Assembly: GCF_002113025.1 (NCBI RefSeq)
Contig: NZ_NEJH01000007.1
Coordinates: forward strand, 1 to 64,000
Origin: Pseudomonas sp. B28(2017)
GTDB taxonomy: Bacteria > Pseudomonadota > Gammaproteobacteria > Pseudomonadales > Pseudomonadaceae
Reading direction: 5' to 3'
DNA: 64,000 nucleotides
Both the position numbers and the translations under genes were made by a program. Position 1 is the first letter of the stretch. Every line of letters begins with the position of its first letter. The notes under the pieces were generated by a model. It did no database searches. It was not told where the DNA came from and saw only the letters and a list, made by a program, of their open reading frames with translations. Of this stretch, positions 16,559 to 24,255 are shown piece after piece.

Positions 16559-17572
16559 TCATGCCGGAGCATCGCTCAACGCGGCGCGCTCGGCCACATG
16601 CCCCAGGCTGTCGAAATTGATGTTGGCCCCTGAGTCGATGGCGACCAGGGTCTGGCCACGAGCCCCGCTTTGTGCCACGTACTTCTTGATTCCCGCCACC
16701 GCCAATGCGCCGGAAGGTTCGGTGATCGAGCGGGTATCGTCGTAGATATTCTTGATCGCAGCGCAAAGCTCATCATTGCTGACCGTCACTACGTCATCGA
16801 CGCAAAACCGGCAGACCTCGAAGCCATAAGCGCCGATCTGTGCCACCGCCACCCCGTCGGCGAAGGTGCCGACGCTGGGCAGGATCACGCGCTCACCGGC
16901 CAGCAACGCGGCTTGCAGGCACGCGGAATGTTCCGACTCGACGCCGATGATGCGAATTTCCGGCCGCAAGTATTTTACATAAGCGGCGATACCCGCGATC
17001 AGCCCTCCGCCCCCCACCGGCACGAAGATCGCGTCCAGCCGACCTTGATGCTGGCGCAGGATTTCCATGGCCACCGTGCCTTGGCCCGCGATCACCTGCG
17101 GATCGTCGAAGGGTGAAACAAAGGTGCGACCGGATTCTCCAGCGAGGTCCAGTGCATAGGCCAGTGCAAACGGAAAGCTTTCCCCGTGCAATACCGCATC
17201 AGCGCCACGACTGCGCACCCCGATGACCTTCAATTGCGGTGTCGTGCCGGGCATGACGATGGTGGCATTGATCCCCAGCTCCCGCGCGGCCAGGGCCACA
17301 CCCTGCGCATGATTGCCGGCAGAAGCCGTGACCACACCACGAGCCTTTTGCGCTTCGCTCAGTTGCACCAGCTTGTTGTAGGCGCCGCGGATTTTAAAGG
17401 AAAAGGTCGGTTGCAAGTCTTCACGCTTGAGCAGGACCTGGTTGCCCAAGGCTTCAGACAAGGCCGACGCCGGTTGCAACGGCGTGCGCACCGCCAGTTC
17501 ATACACCGGCGCGGCAAGGATTTGCTTGACGTAGCGTTCTAGCAGGGTTTGCTGATCGGTTGTAAAACTCAT
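16559..17572 (-). CDS. ilvA: Threonine ammonia-lyase, short form without ACT domain
   Basis: Converts threonine to 2-oxobutyrate, the first step to isoleucine, using pyridoxal phosphate. The catalytic fold is complete: PTFSFKIRGAYNK with Lys60 for the cofactor, TASAGNHAQGVALAA, the glycine loop PVGGGGLIAG, and IDSGAN near the end. It stops at residue 337, just after the catalytic domain, whereas classical biosynthetic IlvA has about 500 residues with C-terminal ACT regulatory domains. No ACT-like text follows the stop, so this is a natural short form. AGGAG lies six bases before the ATG. The leader upstream appears to be an attenuator read by isoleucine codons. Confidence 0.9.
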   Translation of the reverse strand: MSFTTDQQTLLERYVKQILAAPVYELAVRTPLQPASALSEALGNQVLLKREDLQPTFSFKIRGAYNKLVQLSEAQKARGVVTASAGNHAQGVALAARELGINATIVMPGTTPQLKVIGVRSRGADAVLHGESFPFALAYALDLAGESGRTFVSPFDDPQVIAGQGTVAMEILRQHQGRLDAIFVPVGGGGLIAGIAAYVKYLRPEIRIIGVESEHSACLQAALLAGERVILPSVGTFADGVAVAQIGAYGFEVCRFCVDDVVTVSNDELCAAIKNIYDDTRSITEPSGALAVAGIKKYVAQSGARGQTLVAIDSGANINFDSLGHVAERAALSDAPA

Positions 17573-17614
17573 CGTCGTCTCCTGACGTTGATCGGGGCCA
17601 GGGAGACAGAAAGT

Positions 17615-17638
17615 AAAAACCCGCCTCCAGGGCGGGTT
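17615..17638 (-). terminator. Attenuator terminator of the ilvA leader
   Basis: On the minus strand AACCCGCC, a 5-base loop and GGCGGGTT form an 8-bp GC-rich stem followed by a T run, 43 bases before the ilvA start and 18 bases after the leader-peptide stop. An upstream GGCGGG (17661-17666) can pair with the CCCGCC arm as an antiterminator, and that same GGCGG can instead pair with CCGCC at 17678-17682 inside the leader frame. These are the four regions of a transcription attenuator. Confidence 0.8.
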
Positions 17639-17656
17639 GGGTGCTGCAGTCGTGAG

Positions 17657-17722
17657 CTAGCCCGCCAAATGAGGAATGGCGGTAATAATGCTTGGCTGGC
17701 AGCGCAATACGGAGGAAGTCAT
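17657..17722 (-). CDS. Isoleucine/threonine leader peptide of ilvA
   Basis: A 21-codon frame, MTSSVLRCQPSIITAIPHLAG, ending TAG. Codons 12, 13 and 16 are Ile (ATT), codon 14 is Thr, and Val and Leu also occur: the right amino acids for a branched-chain biosynthetic leader. A ribosome stalled at the Ile codons would cover the first hairpin arm and free the antiterminator. No ribosome-binding site is visible. The predicted transcription start is the A of this ATG, so the peptide may be translated from a leaderless end. Confidence 0.72.
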   Translation of the reverse strand: MTSSVLRCQPSIITAIPHLAG

Positions 17723-17728
17723 GGCTCG

Positions 17729-17757
17729 AAATTAGCCGGGCGGTGGTGGCAAGTCAA
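17729..17757 (-). promoter_or_regulatory. Sigma-70 promoter of the ilvA leader
   Basis: Minus-strand -35 TTGACT (17752-17757) and -10 TAATTT (17729-17734) with an ideal 17-base spacer. Six bases separate the -10 box from the leader ATG, placing +1 at that A. Five of six bases match consensus at -35 and four of six at -10. Confidence 0.7.
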
Positions 17758-17819
17758 TGGCAAATTTACGGTGGTCACTGTAGGCTGCTGATTCCAGTCA
17801 TTGTCCAAGGAAGGAACAC

Positions 17820-17945
17820 ATGAATGCCATTGCCCTGCCCCTTATGATCACCGCTGTTTTTGTGTCCATCGGGCCATTGTTGTATCTGGTAGTGCGCGGG
17901 TTTCAGGATCGGAAAAAGTTGCTGAAAGCAGGACAAGAGGCCTGA
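17820..17945 (+). CDS. 41-residue single-helix membrane protein
   Basis: A short frame, MNAIALPLMITAVFVSIGPL then LYLVVRG and a basic tail with FQDRKKLLKAGQEA. One transmembrane helix covers about residues 4-27. AGGAAGGA lies 5 to 12 bases before the ATG, a strong ribosome site. It is divergent from the ilvA leader. No family is recognised; the strong site and the helix with a positive tail argue that it is translated. Confidence 0.6.
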   Translation: MNAIALPLMITAVFVSIGPLLYLVVRGFQDRKKLLKAGQEA

Positions 17946-17970
17946 TCCGGAAATTGCAGCGTCTACAGGA

Positions 17971-18060
17971 TCGCCTTCGCGAGCAAGTCGGATTGCCGCA
18001 CCGCCGCTCCCACAGGGAATGCATTTGAAGTGTTCAAGCGGGCTTGCTCACGAAGGCGGC
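17971..18060. repeat. Degenerate REP pair
   Basis: CGCCTTCGCGAGCAAGTCGG (from 17972) with a later GCTCCCACAGG, and an inverted GCGGGCTTGCTCACGAAGGC near 18038-18057, look like two diverged REP palindromes facing each other between the small membrane protein and the sugar dehydrogenase stop. Confidence 0.5.
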
Positions 18061-18069
18061 GGGTGAGTT

Positions 18070-19221
18070 TCATTTCAATCCGACTTTATACAAGGCACCC
18101 TCCTCTTCATCGGTCAGCACATACAAATACCCGTCCGGCCCCTGTCGCACATCACGAATGCGCTTTTTCAACTCCCCGAGCAAACGTTCCTCGTGCACCA
18201 CCTTGTCACCCTGGAACTCCAGGCGAATCAGTTCCTGGCTGACCAACGCGCCGATAAACACGTTGCCCTGCCAAGACTTGAAACGATCGGCATCGTAAAA
18301 CGCCATGCCACTCAGGCCCGGGGACTTTTCCCAGACATGGTTCGGGGAAACCGTGCCTTCGGCGGTATCGCCCCTGGCTTCGGGAATCGGTAGACCGGAG
18401 TAGTTGATGCCATGGGTCGCCAACGGCCAGCCGTAATTCCTGCCACGCTCGATGATGTTGATTTCGTCGCCGCCCCGAGGGCCGTGTTCGTTTTCCCACA
18501 GCGTGCCGTTCCACGGGTTGAGCGCCGCGCCTTGCGGGTTACGCTGCCCGTAGGACCAGATTTCCGGGCGCACGTTGGCCTGGCCGACAAAAGGGTTGTC
18601 CTTGGGCACCGTGCCGTCCGGGTAGATTCGCACCACTTTGCCCTGCAGCTTGTCGAGGTCCTGGGCGGTTGGGCGGTCGTTGTTTTCCCCCAGGGTCACG
18701 AACAGATAGCCGTCGCGATCAAACACCAGCCGCGAGCCAAAATGGTTGCCGACCGAGAGTTTGGGTTCCTGGCGCAGTATCACCTGGAAATCCTTGAGCG
18801 CCGTCATATCTTCGGAGAGCCGGCCGCGGCCCACTGCAGTACCGGCCTTGTTACCCTCACCACCCCCTTCGGCATAGGACAGATAGACCATCCGGTCCTG
18901 CTTGAAGTCCGGTGACAACGCCACGTCCAGCAACCCGCCCTGCCCCTTGGCCCAGACCGTTGGCACGCCATTGAGCGGTGCCGACAGCTTGCCGTCGGCA
19001 GTGACCAGCCGCAGGTTGCCGGGGCGTTCGGTTACCAGCATGCTTTTACCATCCGGCAAGAACGCCAGCGCCCAGGGGTGCTCCAACCCCGTCACGACAG
19101 GGGTGGCCTCAAGGCTGCCTTCTTCGCTTTTCATCGTCTGGGTGGGCGCGCCAAGCACAGGAAAAGTGGCGGTAATCAATCCGCCGGCACAGAGGGTTGC
19201 CAACAAGTTTTTACGCAACAT
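18070..19221 (-). CDS. PQQ-dependent soluble aldose dehydrogenase (YliI/Asd-like)
   Basis: A 383-residue secreted six-bladed propeller enzyme. A signal peptide (about 1-24, ending VLGA) precedes GLEHPWALAFLPDGKSMLVT, the catalytic-His region VGNHFGSRLVFDRDGYLFVT, LGENNDRPTAQDLDKLQGKV, and WSYGQRNPQGAALNPW with the ENEHGPRGGDEIN signature. The family oxidises aldoses in the periplasm with pyrroloquinoline quinone. GGAA lies a few bases before the ATG. Neighbours give no pathway context. Confidence 0.88.
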   Translation of the reverse strand: MLRKNLLATLCAGGLITATFPVLGAPTQTMKSEEGSLEATPVVTGLEHPWALAFLPDGKSMLVTERPGNLRLVTADGKLSAPLNGVPTVWAKGQGGLLDVALSPDFKQDRMVYLSYAEGGGEGNKAGTAVGRGRLSEDMTALKDFQVILRQEPKLSVGNHFGSRLVFDRDGYLFVTLGENNDRPTAQDLDKLQGKVVRIYPDGTVPKDNPFVGQANVRPEIWSYGQRNPQGAALNPWNGTLWENEHGPRGGDEINIIERGRNYGWPLATHGINYSGLPIPEARGDTAEGTVSPNHVWEKSPGLSGMAFYDADRFKSWQGNVFIGALVSQELIRLEFQGDKVVHEERLLGELKKRIRDVRQGPDGYLYVLTDEEEGALYKVGLK

Positions 19222-19288
19222 GCACGATTCCTTTTCTGATCAACATGAGGTCTGCTGAAAAACAGCGGGCAGAGGACCTGCCTGCCAC

Positions 19289-19636
19289 TCAACGGTTGCT
19301 GCTGCCAGTGTCTCGTGGTGGAGGATTGGGAATGAATGTCGGCGGGCTGGCGGGAGTGGTCCGCTCGGGATAGCGATTACCGATGCCGCCGTTATCCAGC
19401 GTCGGCGGACGCGGGATAGGCACGGTATTCGGTCCGCGTATAACCGGGGCACCGGGTTGAGTGCCTTGCATGCTGTTGGGGTTGGCCCGGTGAATCGGAC
19501 TGTTGTAAGGGTTGTTGTTGGTGCGGCCTGGCAGGTTCTGGGCCAGTTGCAATGAAGCAGAGGCATCGGCCTGGGCCAGAGAGCCCAGTATGGCACTCAA
19601 GGCCAGCGCAACGGCGCCAAACACGTACGGATTCAT
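19289..19636 (-). CDS. Small secreted Pro/Asn-rich protein
   Basis: 115 residues with a signal peptide (about 1-23, ending SLAQA) and a low-complexity mature region rich in Pro, Asn, Thr and Arg (RTNNNPYNSPIHRANPNSMQ, PNTVPIPRPPTLDNGG, PPTFIPNPPPRD). There is no cysteine. It looks intrinsically disordered and exported. I do not recognise a family. AGAGGGG precedes the ATG. Confidence 0.62.
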   Translation of the reverse strand: MNPYVFGAVALALSAILGSLAQADASASLQLAQNLPGRTNNNPYNSPIHRANPNSMQGTQPGAPVIRGPNTVPIPRPPTLDNGGIGNRYPERTTPASPPTFIPNPPPRDTGSSNR

Positions 19637-19743
19637 GGGGGTGCCCCTCTACATCGCGTGGATAAGGACTTCGATACCACGCTACGCCCGGGGTTCAGGT
19701 TTGTTAACAAAAACCTCCCCGGGAAGATGTAACAGAACACCTG

Positions 19744-20655
19744 TCAGATCAGAATGAAGACCACCAGCAATCCGGCAAAGATCGACCACTTTTCGAGATA
19801 GTAAAGTTTGCGGTTACGTTTTTTCAGTTGCTTGCCGCGCAGGCGAACCTTGTAGATCCTGCCGAACAGTCGGTTGAGTCCGCCAGTCCTGTCGCCCGCC
19901 TCATTCGGCGCACCAGCCGCCGACATGACATTGCGACTGAACCAGCGATTGAATGCCGCTGCCCACCGATACTTCATCGGCCGCTCGACGTCGCAGAACA
20001 AAATGATGCGATTGTGCGGCGTGGTGTTTTCTGCGTAATGAATGTAGGTCTCATCGAACATCACCGCTTCGCCATCGCGCCAGTGGTAATTCTGGCCATC
20101 GACATTGATGTAGCAACCGTCGGCGTTGGGTGTTTCCAGGCCCAGGTGGTAACGGTACGAACCCGCATACGGGTCGCGGTGGCGCACCAGTCTGGAGCCC
20201 GGCGGCAATTCGGCGAACATCGCCGCCTTGATCGAACCAATGCCCTGAACCAACTCTGTGGTGCGCGGGCAGAGCTTCATCGCCGACGGGTGGCTGTCGC
20301 CGTACCACTTGAGATAGAAACGCTTCCAACCAGTCTTGAAAAACGAGTTGAAACCGACGTCATCGTATTGGTTCGAACGCTTGATCTCACCAGCGTGAAG
20401 CAAATTCTGACCCTCGGCACGAATTTCTTCCCAATGCTCCTGCAACGGACGCAGGTCGGGGAAGTCGGCCGGGTCGAGATACGGTTTGTTGGGGATTTTC
20501 GAGAACAGGTAAAGAAAGCAGTTGATCGGCGCCAGAAACGTCGAGTGATCGCTCAACTGGCGACCCAGCTTATGGCGCACTTGGCCACGCAGATGGACAT
20601 ACGCAATAGAGACAACGTAGATAACGGCAATGATCAGTTTCACGGAAATCGTCAC
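19744..20655 (-). CDS. lpxO: Lipid A 2-hydroxylase LpxO (aspartyl/asparaginyl beta-hydroxylase family)
   Basis: 303 residues with a membrane helix at each end (about 5-22 and 285-303) and a cytosolic Fe(II)/2-oxoglutarate dioxygenase domain between. The iron ligands are visible in SRLVRHRDPYAGSYRYHLGL (HxD) and in DETYIHYAENTTPHNRIILF (distal His, then Arg for oxoglutarate). LpxO hydroxylates the 2-position of a secondary lipid A acyl chain. The start is GTG (20655); a second GTG four codons in (20643), nearer the usual family start, is equally likely. Confidence 0.88.
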   Translation of the reverse strand: MTISVKLIIAVIYVVSIAYVHLRGQVRHKLGRQLSDHSTFLAPINCFLYLFSKIPNKPYLDPADFPDLRPLQEHWEEIRAEGQNLLHAGEIKRSNQYDDVGFNSFFKTGWKRFYLKWYGDSHPSAMKLCPRTTELVQGIGSIKAAMFAELPPGSRLVRHRDPYAGSYRYHLGLETPNADGCYINVDGQNYHWRDGEAVMFDETYIHYAENTTPHNRIILFCDVERPMKYRWAAAFNRWFSRNVMSAAGAPNEAGDRTGGLNRLFGRIYKVRLRGKQLKKRNRKLYYLEKWSIFAGLLVVFILI

Positions 20656-20960
20656 ACATCAGAAGTAAACAAACTGCGCCCTTTACCGGCATGCCGGTCC
20701 CCGAAGCTTGTGCAGCGGCTGAATACGAAACAGAGGCCCTGTGGTGCCGTCGAGCCATGCCGATGGTCGACATCCGGCCGATAGATGGCATTTTAGCCAC
20801 AGTTTGTCACCAATAGTTAACCTGCAGCTGCGAAAATGTCATCGCAGAATCCGCCAAAGCGTTGCGCAGGCCTCAACGCCCTATCGTTTAAAGAGCCAGA
20901 CCAGTACAATCGCCGCCAAACTTTACGCGCCCCCAGATTGAGAGCGGGAAACCTCCCCTT
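20656..20960. other. Intergenic stretch without a recognisable gene
   Basis: Between the lpxO start and the gene relic that precedes the ABC-F gene I see no supported reading frame. A small palindrome, ACCGGCATGCCGGT (20684-20697), is the only evident structure. Confidence 0.5.
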
Positions 20961-21095
20961 TCAGCGCACGTTGACTCGGGCCAGGCGCGCCACATGCTGC
21001 TGTCCACTTAATGCCAGATGGATCTTCCACTGCCGATCGGGATGAATGTCCCAGGGTCCGAACAGTGGAAACGGGTACTGAACCGGTACTGCCGC
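20961..21095 (-). pseudogene. Possible 3'-end relic of an unrecognised gene
   Basis: On the minus strand about 44 codons read as well-formed protein (VPVQYPFPLFGPWDIHPD, then RQWKIHLALSGQQHVARLAR) with Pseudomonas-like codon choice and end at TGA (20961-20963). Going upstream, the frame runs into the ABC-F promoter and coding region, so the 5' part of the gene is missing. I do not recognise the family. It could be the remnant of a truncated gene, or chance. Confidence 0.33.
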
Positions 21096-21132
21096 AACCC
21101 TAGCTACTCTGAATGCTTCGCAGGAAAAACCT

Positions 21133-22719
21133 TTGATTTCTACAGCTAACATCACGATGCAGTTCGGCGCCAAGCCGCTCTTCGAAAACGTTTCGGTCAA
21201 GTTCAACGGTGGCAACCGTTACGGCCTGATCGGCGCCAACGGTTGCGGCAAGTCGACCTTCATGAAGATTCTCGGCGGTGACCTTGAGCCGTCCGGCGGC
21301 CAGGTCATGCTGGAGCCGAACGTGCGCCTGGGTAAATTGCGCCAGGACCAGTTCGCCTACGAAGAATTCACCGTGATCGACACCGTGATCATGGGTCACG
21401 AAGAGCTGTGGAAGGTCAAGGCCGAGCGCGACCGCATCTATTCGCTGCCGGAAATGAGCGAAGAAGACGGCATGGCCGTGGCCGAGCTGGAAACCGAATT
21501 CGCCGAAATGGACGGTTACACCGCCGAATCCCGCGCCGGTGAGCTGCTGCTGGGCCTGGGTATTCCACTGGAACAGCATTTCGGTCCGATGTCCGAAGTG
21601 GCTCCCGGCTGGAAGCTGCGGGTATTGCTGGCTCAGGCACTGTTCTCCGATCCGGAAGTGCTGTTGCTCGACGAACCGACCAACCACCTGGACATCAACA
21701 CCATTCGCTGGCTGGAATCCATTCTCACGGTGCGTAACAGCACCATGATCATCATTTCCCACGACCGTCACTTCCTCAACAGCGTCTGCACCCACATGGC
21801 TGACCTGGACTACGGTGAGCTGCGCCTGTTCCCGGGCAACTACGACGAGTACATGACCGCAGCGACCCAGTCCCGCGAGCAACTGCTTTCGGACAACGCC
21901 AAGAAGAAAGCCCAGATTGCCGAACTGCAAACGTTCGTCAGCCGCTTCTCGGCCAACGCCTCGAAAGCCAAGCAGGCCACTTCCCGCGCCAAGCAGATCG
22001 ACAAGATCCAGCTGGCCGAAGTCAAGCCATCGAGCCGCGTGAGCCCGTTCATCCGCTTCGAACAGACCAAGAAGCTGCACCGCCAGGCCGTGACCATCGA
22101 GCAGATGTCCAAGGGCTTCGACGGCAAGACCCTGTTCAAGAACTTCAGCTTCACCGTCGAAGCCGGCGAGCGCGTGGCTATCATCGGCCCGAACGGTATC
22201 GGCAAGACCACCCTGCTGCGCACCCTGATGGGCGAGCTGACCCCGGACGCCGGTTCCGTCAAGTGGACCGAAAGCGCGGAGCTGGGCTACTACGCTCAGG
22301 ACCACGCCCATGACTTCGAAGACGACGTCAGCCTGTTCGACTGGATGGGCCAGTGGACTCAGGGCGAGCAGATCATTCGCGGCACACTGGGTCGCATGCT
22401 GTTCTCCAACGACGAGATCCTCAAGTCGGTCAAGGTCATTTCCGGTGGTGAACAAGGCCGCATGCTGTTCGGCAAGCTGATCCTGCAAAAGCCGAACGTA
22501 CTGGTGATGGACGAACCGACCAACCACCTGGACATGGAATCCATCGAGGCGCTGAACCTGGCGCTGGAAAACTATCCGGGCACGCTGATCTTCGTCAGCC
22601 ACGACCGTGAGTTCGTATCGTCCCTGGCCACCCGCATCATCGAGCTGAGCCCTAACGGCGTGACCGACTTCAGCGGCACCTACGACGACTACCTGCGCAG
22701 CCAGGGTGTGGTGTTCTAA
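21133..22719 (+). CDS. ABC-F family ATPase, YbiT type
   Basis: 528 residues with two ABC ATPase domains in one chain and no membrane segment, the ABC-F layout of ribosome-acting translation factors. Walker A motifs are GANGCGKST and GPNGIGKTT; Walker B regions are VLLLDEPTNHLDI and VLVMDEPTNHLDM. The linker between the domains is charged and helical (about 235-300). Length and N terminus match YbiT, whose family acts on stalled ribosomes. The start is TTG (21133), with AGGAAA upstream; no ATG fits the conserved N terminus. Confidence 0.9.
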   Translation: MISTANITMQFGAKPLFENVSVKFNGGNRYGLIGANGCGKSTFMKILGGDLEPSGGQVMLEPNVRLGKLRQDQFAYEEFTVIDTVIMGHEELWKVKAERDRIYSLPEMSEEDGMAVAELETEFAEMDGYTAESRAGELLLGLGIPLEQHFGPMSEVAPGWKLRVLLAQALFSDPEVLLLDEPTNHLDINTIRWLESILTVRNSTMIIISHDRHFLNSVCTHMADLDYGELRLFPGNYDEYMTAATQSREQLLSDNAKKKAQIAELQTFVSRFSANASKAKQATSRAKQIDKIQLAEVKPSSRVSPFIRFEQTKKLHRQAVTIEQMSKGFDGKTLFKNFSFTVEAGERVAIIGPNGIGKTTLLRTLMGELTPDAGSVKWTESAELGYYAQDHAHDFEDDVSLFDWMGQWTQGEQIIRGTLGRMLFSNDEILKSVKVISGGEQGRMLFGKLILQKPNVLVMDEPTNHLDMESIEALNLALENYPGTLIFVSHDREFVSSLATRIIELSPNGVTDFSGTYDDYLRSQGVVF

Positions 22720-22758
22720 CAGCAGCTATTAGCTACAAGCTGCGAGCTACACGTCAAG

Positions 22759-22785
22759 AGCCCTGTCCATGTGACGGGGCTTTTT
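22759..22785 (+). terminator. Intrinsic terminator after the ABC-F gene
   Basis: AGCCCTGTC and GACGGGGCT pair (one wobble) around a 5-base loop and are followed by TTTT, 40 bases after the ABC-F stop. Confidence 0.85.
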
Positions 22786-22820
22786 GCATTTTATGGTCAG
22801 GATTTTGTCAGGTGCCGATT

Positions 22821-22842
22821 CCTTCGCGAGCAGGCTCGCGAT
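22821..22842. repeat. Single REP palindrome
   Basis: CCTTCGCGAGCAGGCTCGCG carries the REP core once, between the terminator and the MFS transporter start. Confidence 0.6.
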
Positions 22843-22948
22843 GACGGACTCAGGGACCCTGAAGAGCAAAAACCGTTAGCCTGCTTTCTTTTATCGCAAC
22901 GCCGCGCCATCATGGAGCTCTCCCACCGCCGCCCGCGAACGAGCCCTC

Positions 22949-24136
22949 ATGTCTGTGCAGCAAGCTGCTCCGCAAAGTTCCATGGCGATCACCCTGCAGA
23001 TCGTCTCCATCGTTTTCTATACCTTCATTGCCTTCCTCTGCATCGGCTTGCCAATTGCGGTCTTGCCGGGGTATGTCCACGAGCAACTCGGGTTCAGCGC
23101 CGTCGTGGCCGGGTTGACCATCGGCTCGCAATACCTCGCCACCCTGCTCAGCCGGCCCATGGCCGGGCGGATGTCCGACAGCGTTGGCACCAAGCGCGCA
23201 ATCATCTATGGCTTGGCGGGGATCGTGCTCAGTGGCGTGTTGACCTTGCTGTCGACCCTGTCGCAAGGCTTTCCCTTGCTCAGCCTGCTGATCTTGATCG
23301 CCGGGCGCCTGTTGCTGGGGATCGCCCAAGGGTTGATCGGCGTCGGCACCATCAGTTGGTGCATGGGCCAGGTAGGCGCTGAGCATACCGCGCGGTCGAT
23401 CTCCTGGAACGGCATCGCGTCCTACGGTGCGATTGCCATCGGTGCACCGCTGGGCGTGGTAATGGTGCAACAACTCGGTTTCGCCAGCCTCGGCATCGCC
23501 CTGTCGCTGCTGGCCCTGGCCGCACTGCTGCTGATTCGCAACAAGCCCTCGGTACCCGTGGTGCGCGGTGAGCGCCTGCCGTTTTGGGCGGTGTTCGGGC
23601 GCATTGCGCCGTTTGGCGCAAGCCTGAGCCTGGCGTCCATTGGCTACGGCACCCTGACGACCTTTATCACCTTGTATTACGTCAATCGCGGCTGGACCGG
23701 TGCGGCCTACTGCCTGACAGTGTTCGGGGTGTGTTTCATCCTGTCGCGACTGCTGTTCATTTCCGCCATCAGCCGCTTTGGCGGGTTCACCTCTGCCATC
23801 GCCTGCATGTGCATCGAAACGGTTGGCCTGGTGCTGCTGTGGCTGGCGCCTTCGACCGGGTATGCGCTCCTTGGCGCCGGCCTGACCGGATTTGGGCTGT
23901 CCCTGGTGTACCCGGCACTGGGTGTCGAGGCCATCAAGCAGGTGCCTGACTCCAGTCGGGGCGCAGGTTTGAGTGCTTACGCGGTGTTTTTCGACCTGGC
24001 GCTGGCCATCGCCGGCCCGTTGATGGGTGCAGTGGCGCTGAACCTGGGTTATGCGTGGATTTTCTTCAGTGCGGCATTGTTGTCGGTGACGGGTTTGGGG
24101 TTGACGTTACTGCTCAAGAGTCGCTCGAAAGCCTGA
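22949..24136 (+). CDS. MFS transporter (YfcJ/YhhS-like)
   Basis: A 395-residue protein with about 12 transmembrane helices. The loop between helices 2 and 3 has SRPMAGRMSDSVGTKRAI, the MFS motif RxxGRxxDxxGxRR, and a weaker copy follows in the second half. Overall it resembles the YfcJ/YhhS branch of proton-driven exporters, whose natural substrates are unclear. It stands alone downstream of the ABC-F terminator; the ribosome site is weak. Confidence 0.83.
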   Translation: MSVQQAAPQSSMAITLQIVSIVFYTFIAFLCIGLPIAVLPGYVHEQLGFSAVVAGLTIGSQYLATLLSRPMAGRMSDSVGTKRAIIYGLAGIVLSGVLTLLSTLSQGFPLLSLLILIAGRLLLGIAQGLIGVGTISWCMGQVGAEHTARSISWNGIASYGAIAIGAPLGVVMVQQLGFASLGIALSLLALAALLLIRNKPSVPVVRGERLPFWAVFGRIAPFGASLSLASIGYGTLTTFITLYYVNRGWTGAAYCLTVFGVCFILSRLLFISAISRFGGFTSAIACMCIETVGLVLLWLAPSTGYALLGAGLTGFGLSLVYPALGVEAIKQVPDSSRGAGLSAYAVFFDLALAIAGPLMGAVALNLGYAWIFFSAALLSVTGLGLTLLLKSRSKA

Positions 24137-24150
24137 GCCTTGGCACTTTC

Positions 24151-24244
24151 CCTGTGGGGGCGAGCTTGCTCGCGATGGATCCCTCACATCCAGGATTGAT
24201 GTCGTCTGACGCGCCGCTATCGCGAGCAAGCTCGCTCCCCAGGG
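24151..24244. repeat. Inverted REP pair between convergent genes
   Basis: CCTGTGGGGGCGAGCTTGCT (from 24151) faces CGAGCAAGCTCGCTCCCCAG ending near 24242. It separates the convergent MFS and hydrolase genes. Confidence 0.75.
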
Positions 24245-24255
24245 TTGTATGCAAA

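Noticed and set aside
17711..17735. GGAGG followed by ATG on the plus strand
   Set aside because: The frame is only four codons (MARN, then TAG). The sequence is explained by the ilvA leader start and promoter on the other strand.
21100..22602. Very long open frame (500 codons) antisense to the ABC-F gene
   Set aside because: It is a shadow of the highly biased codon use of the real gene; the residues are low-complexity Gln/His/Gly/Val-rich and no domain is visible, while the plus-strand protein has both ATPase domains.
22722..22751. AGCTATTAGCTACAAGCTGC-like short repeats after the ABC-F gene
   Set aside because: Imperfect AGCT-containing runs of this kind are common in Pseudomonas intergenic DNA and show no stable structure or coding potential.
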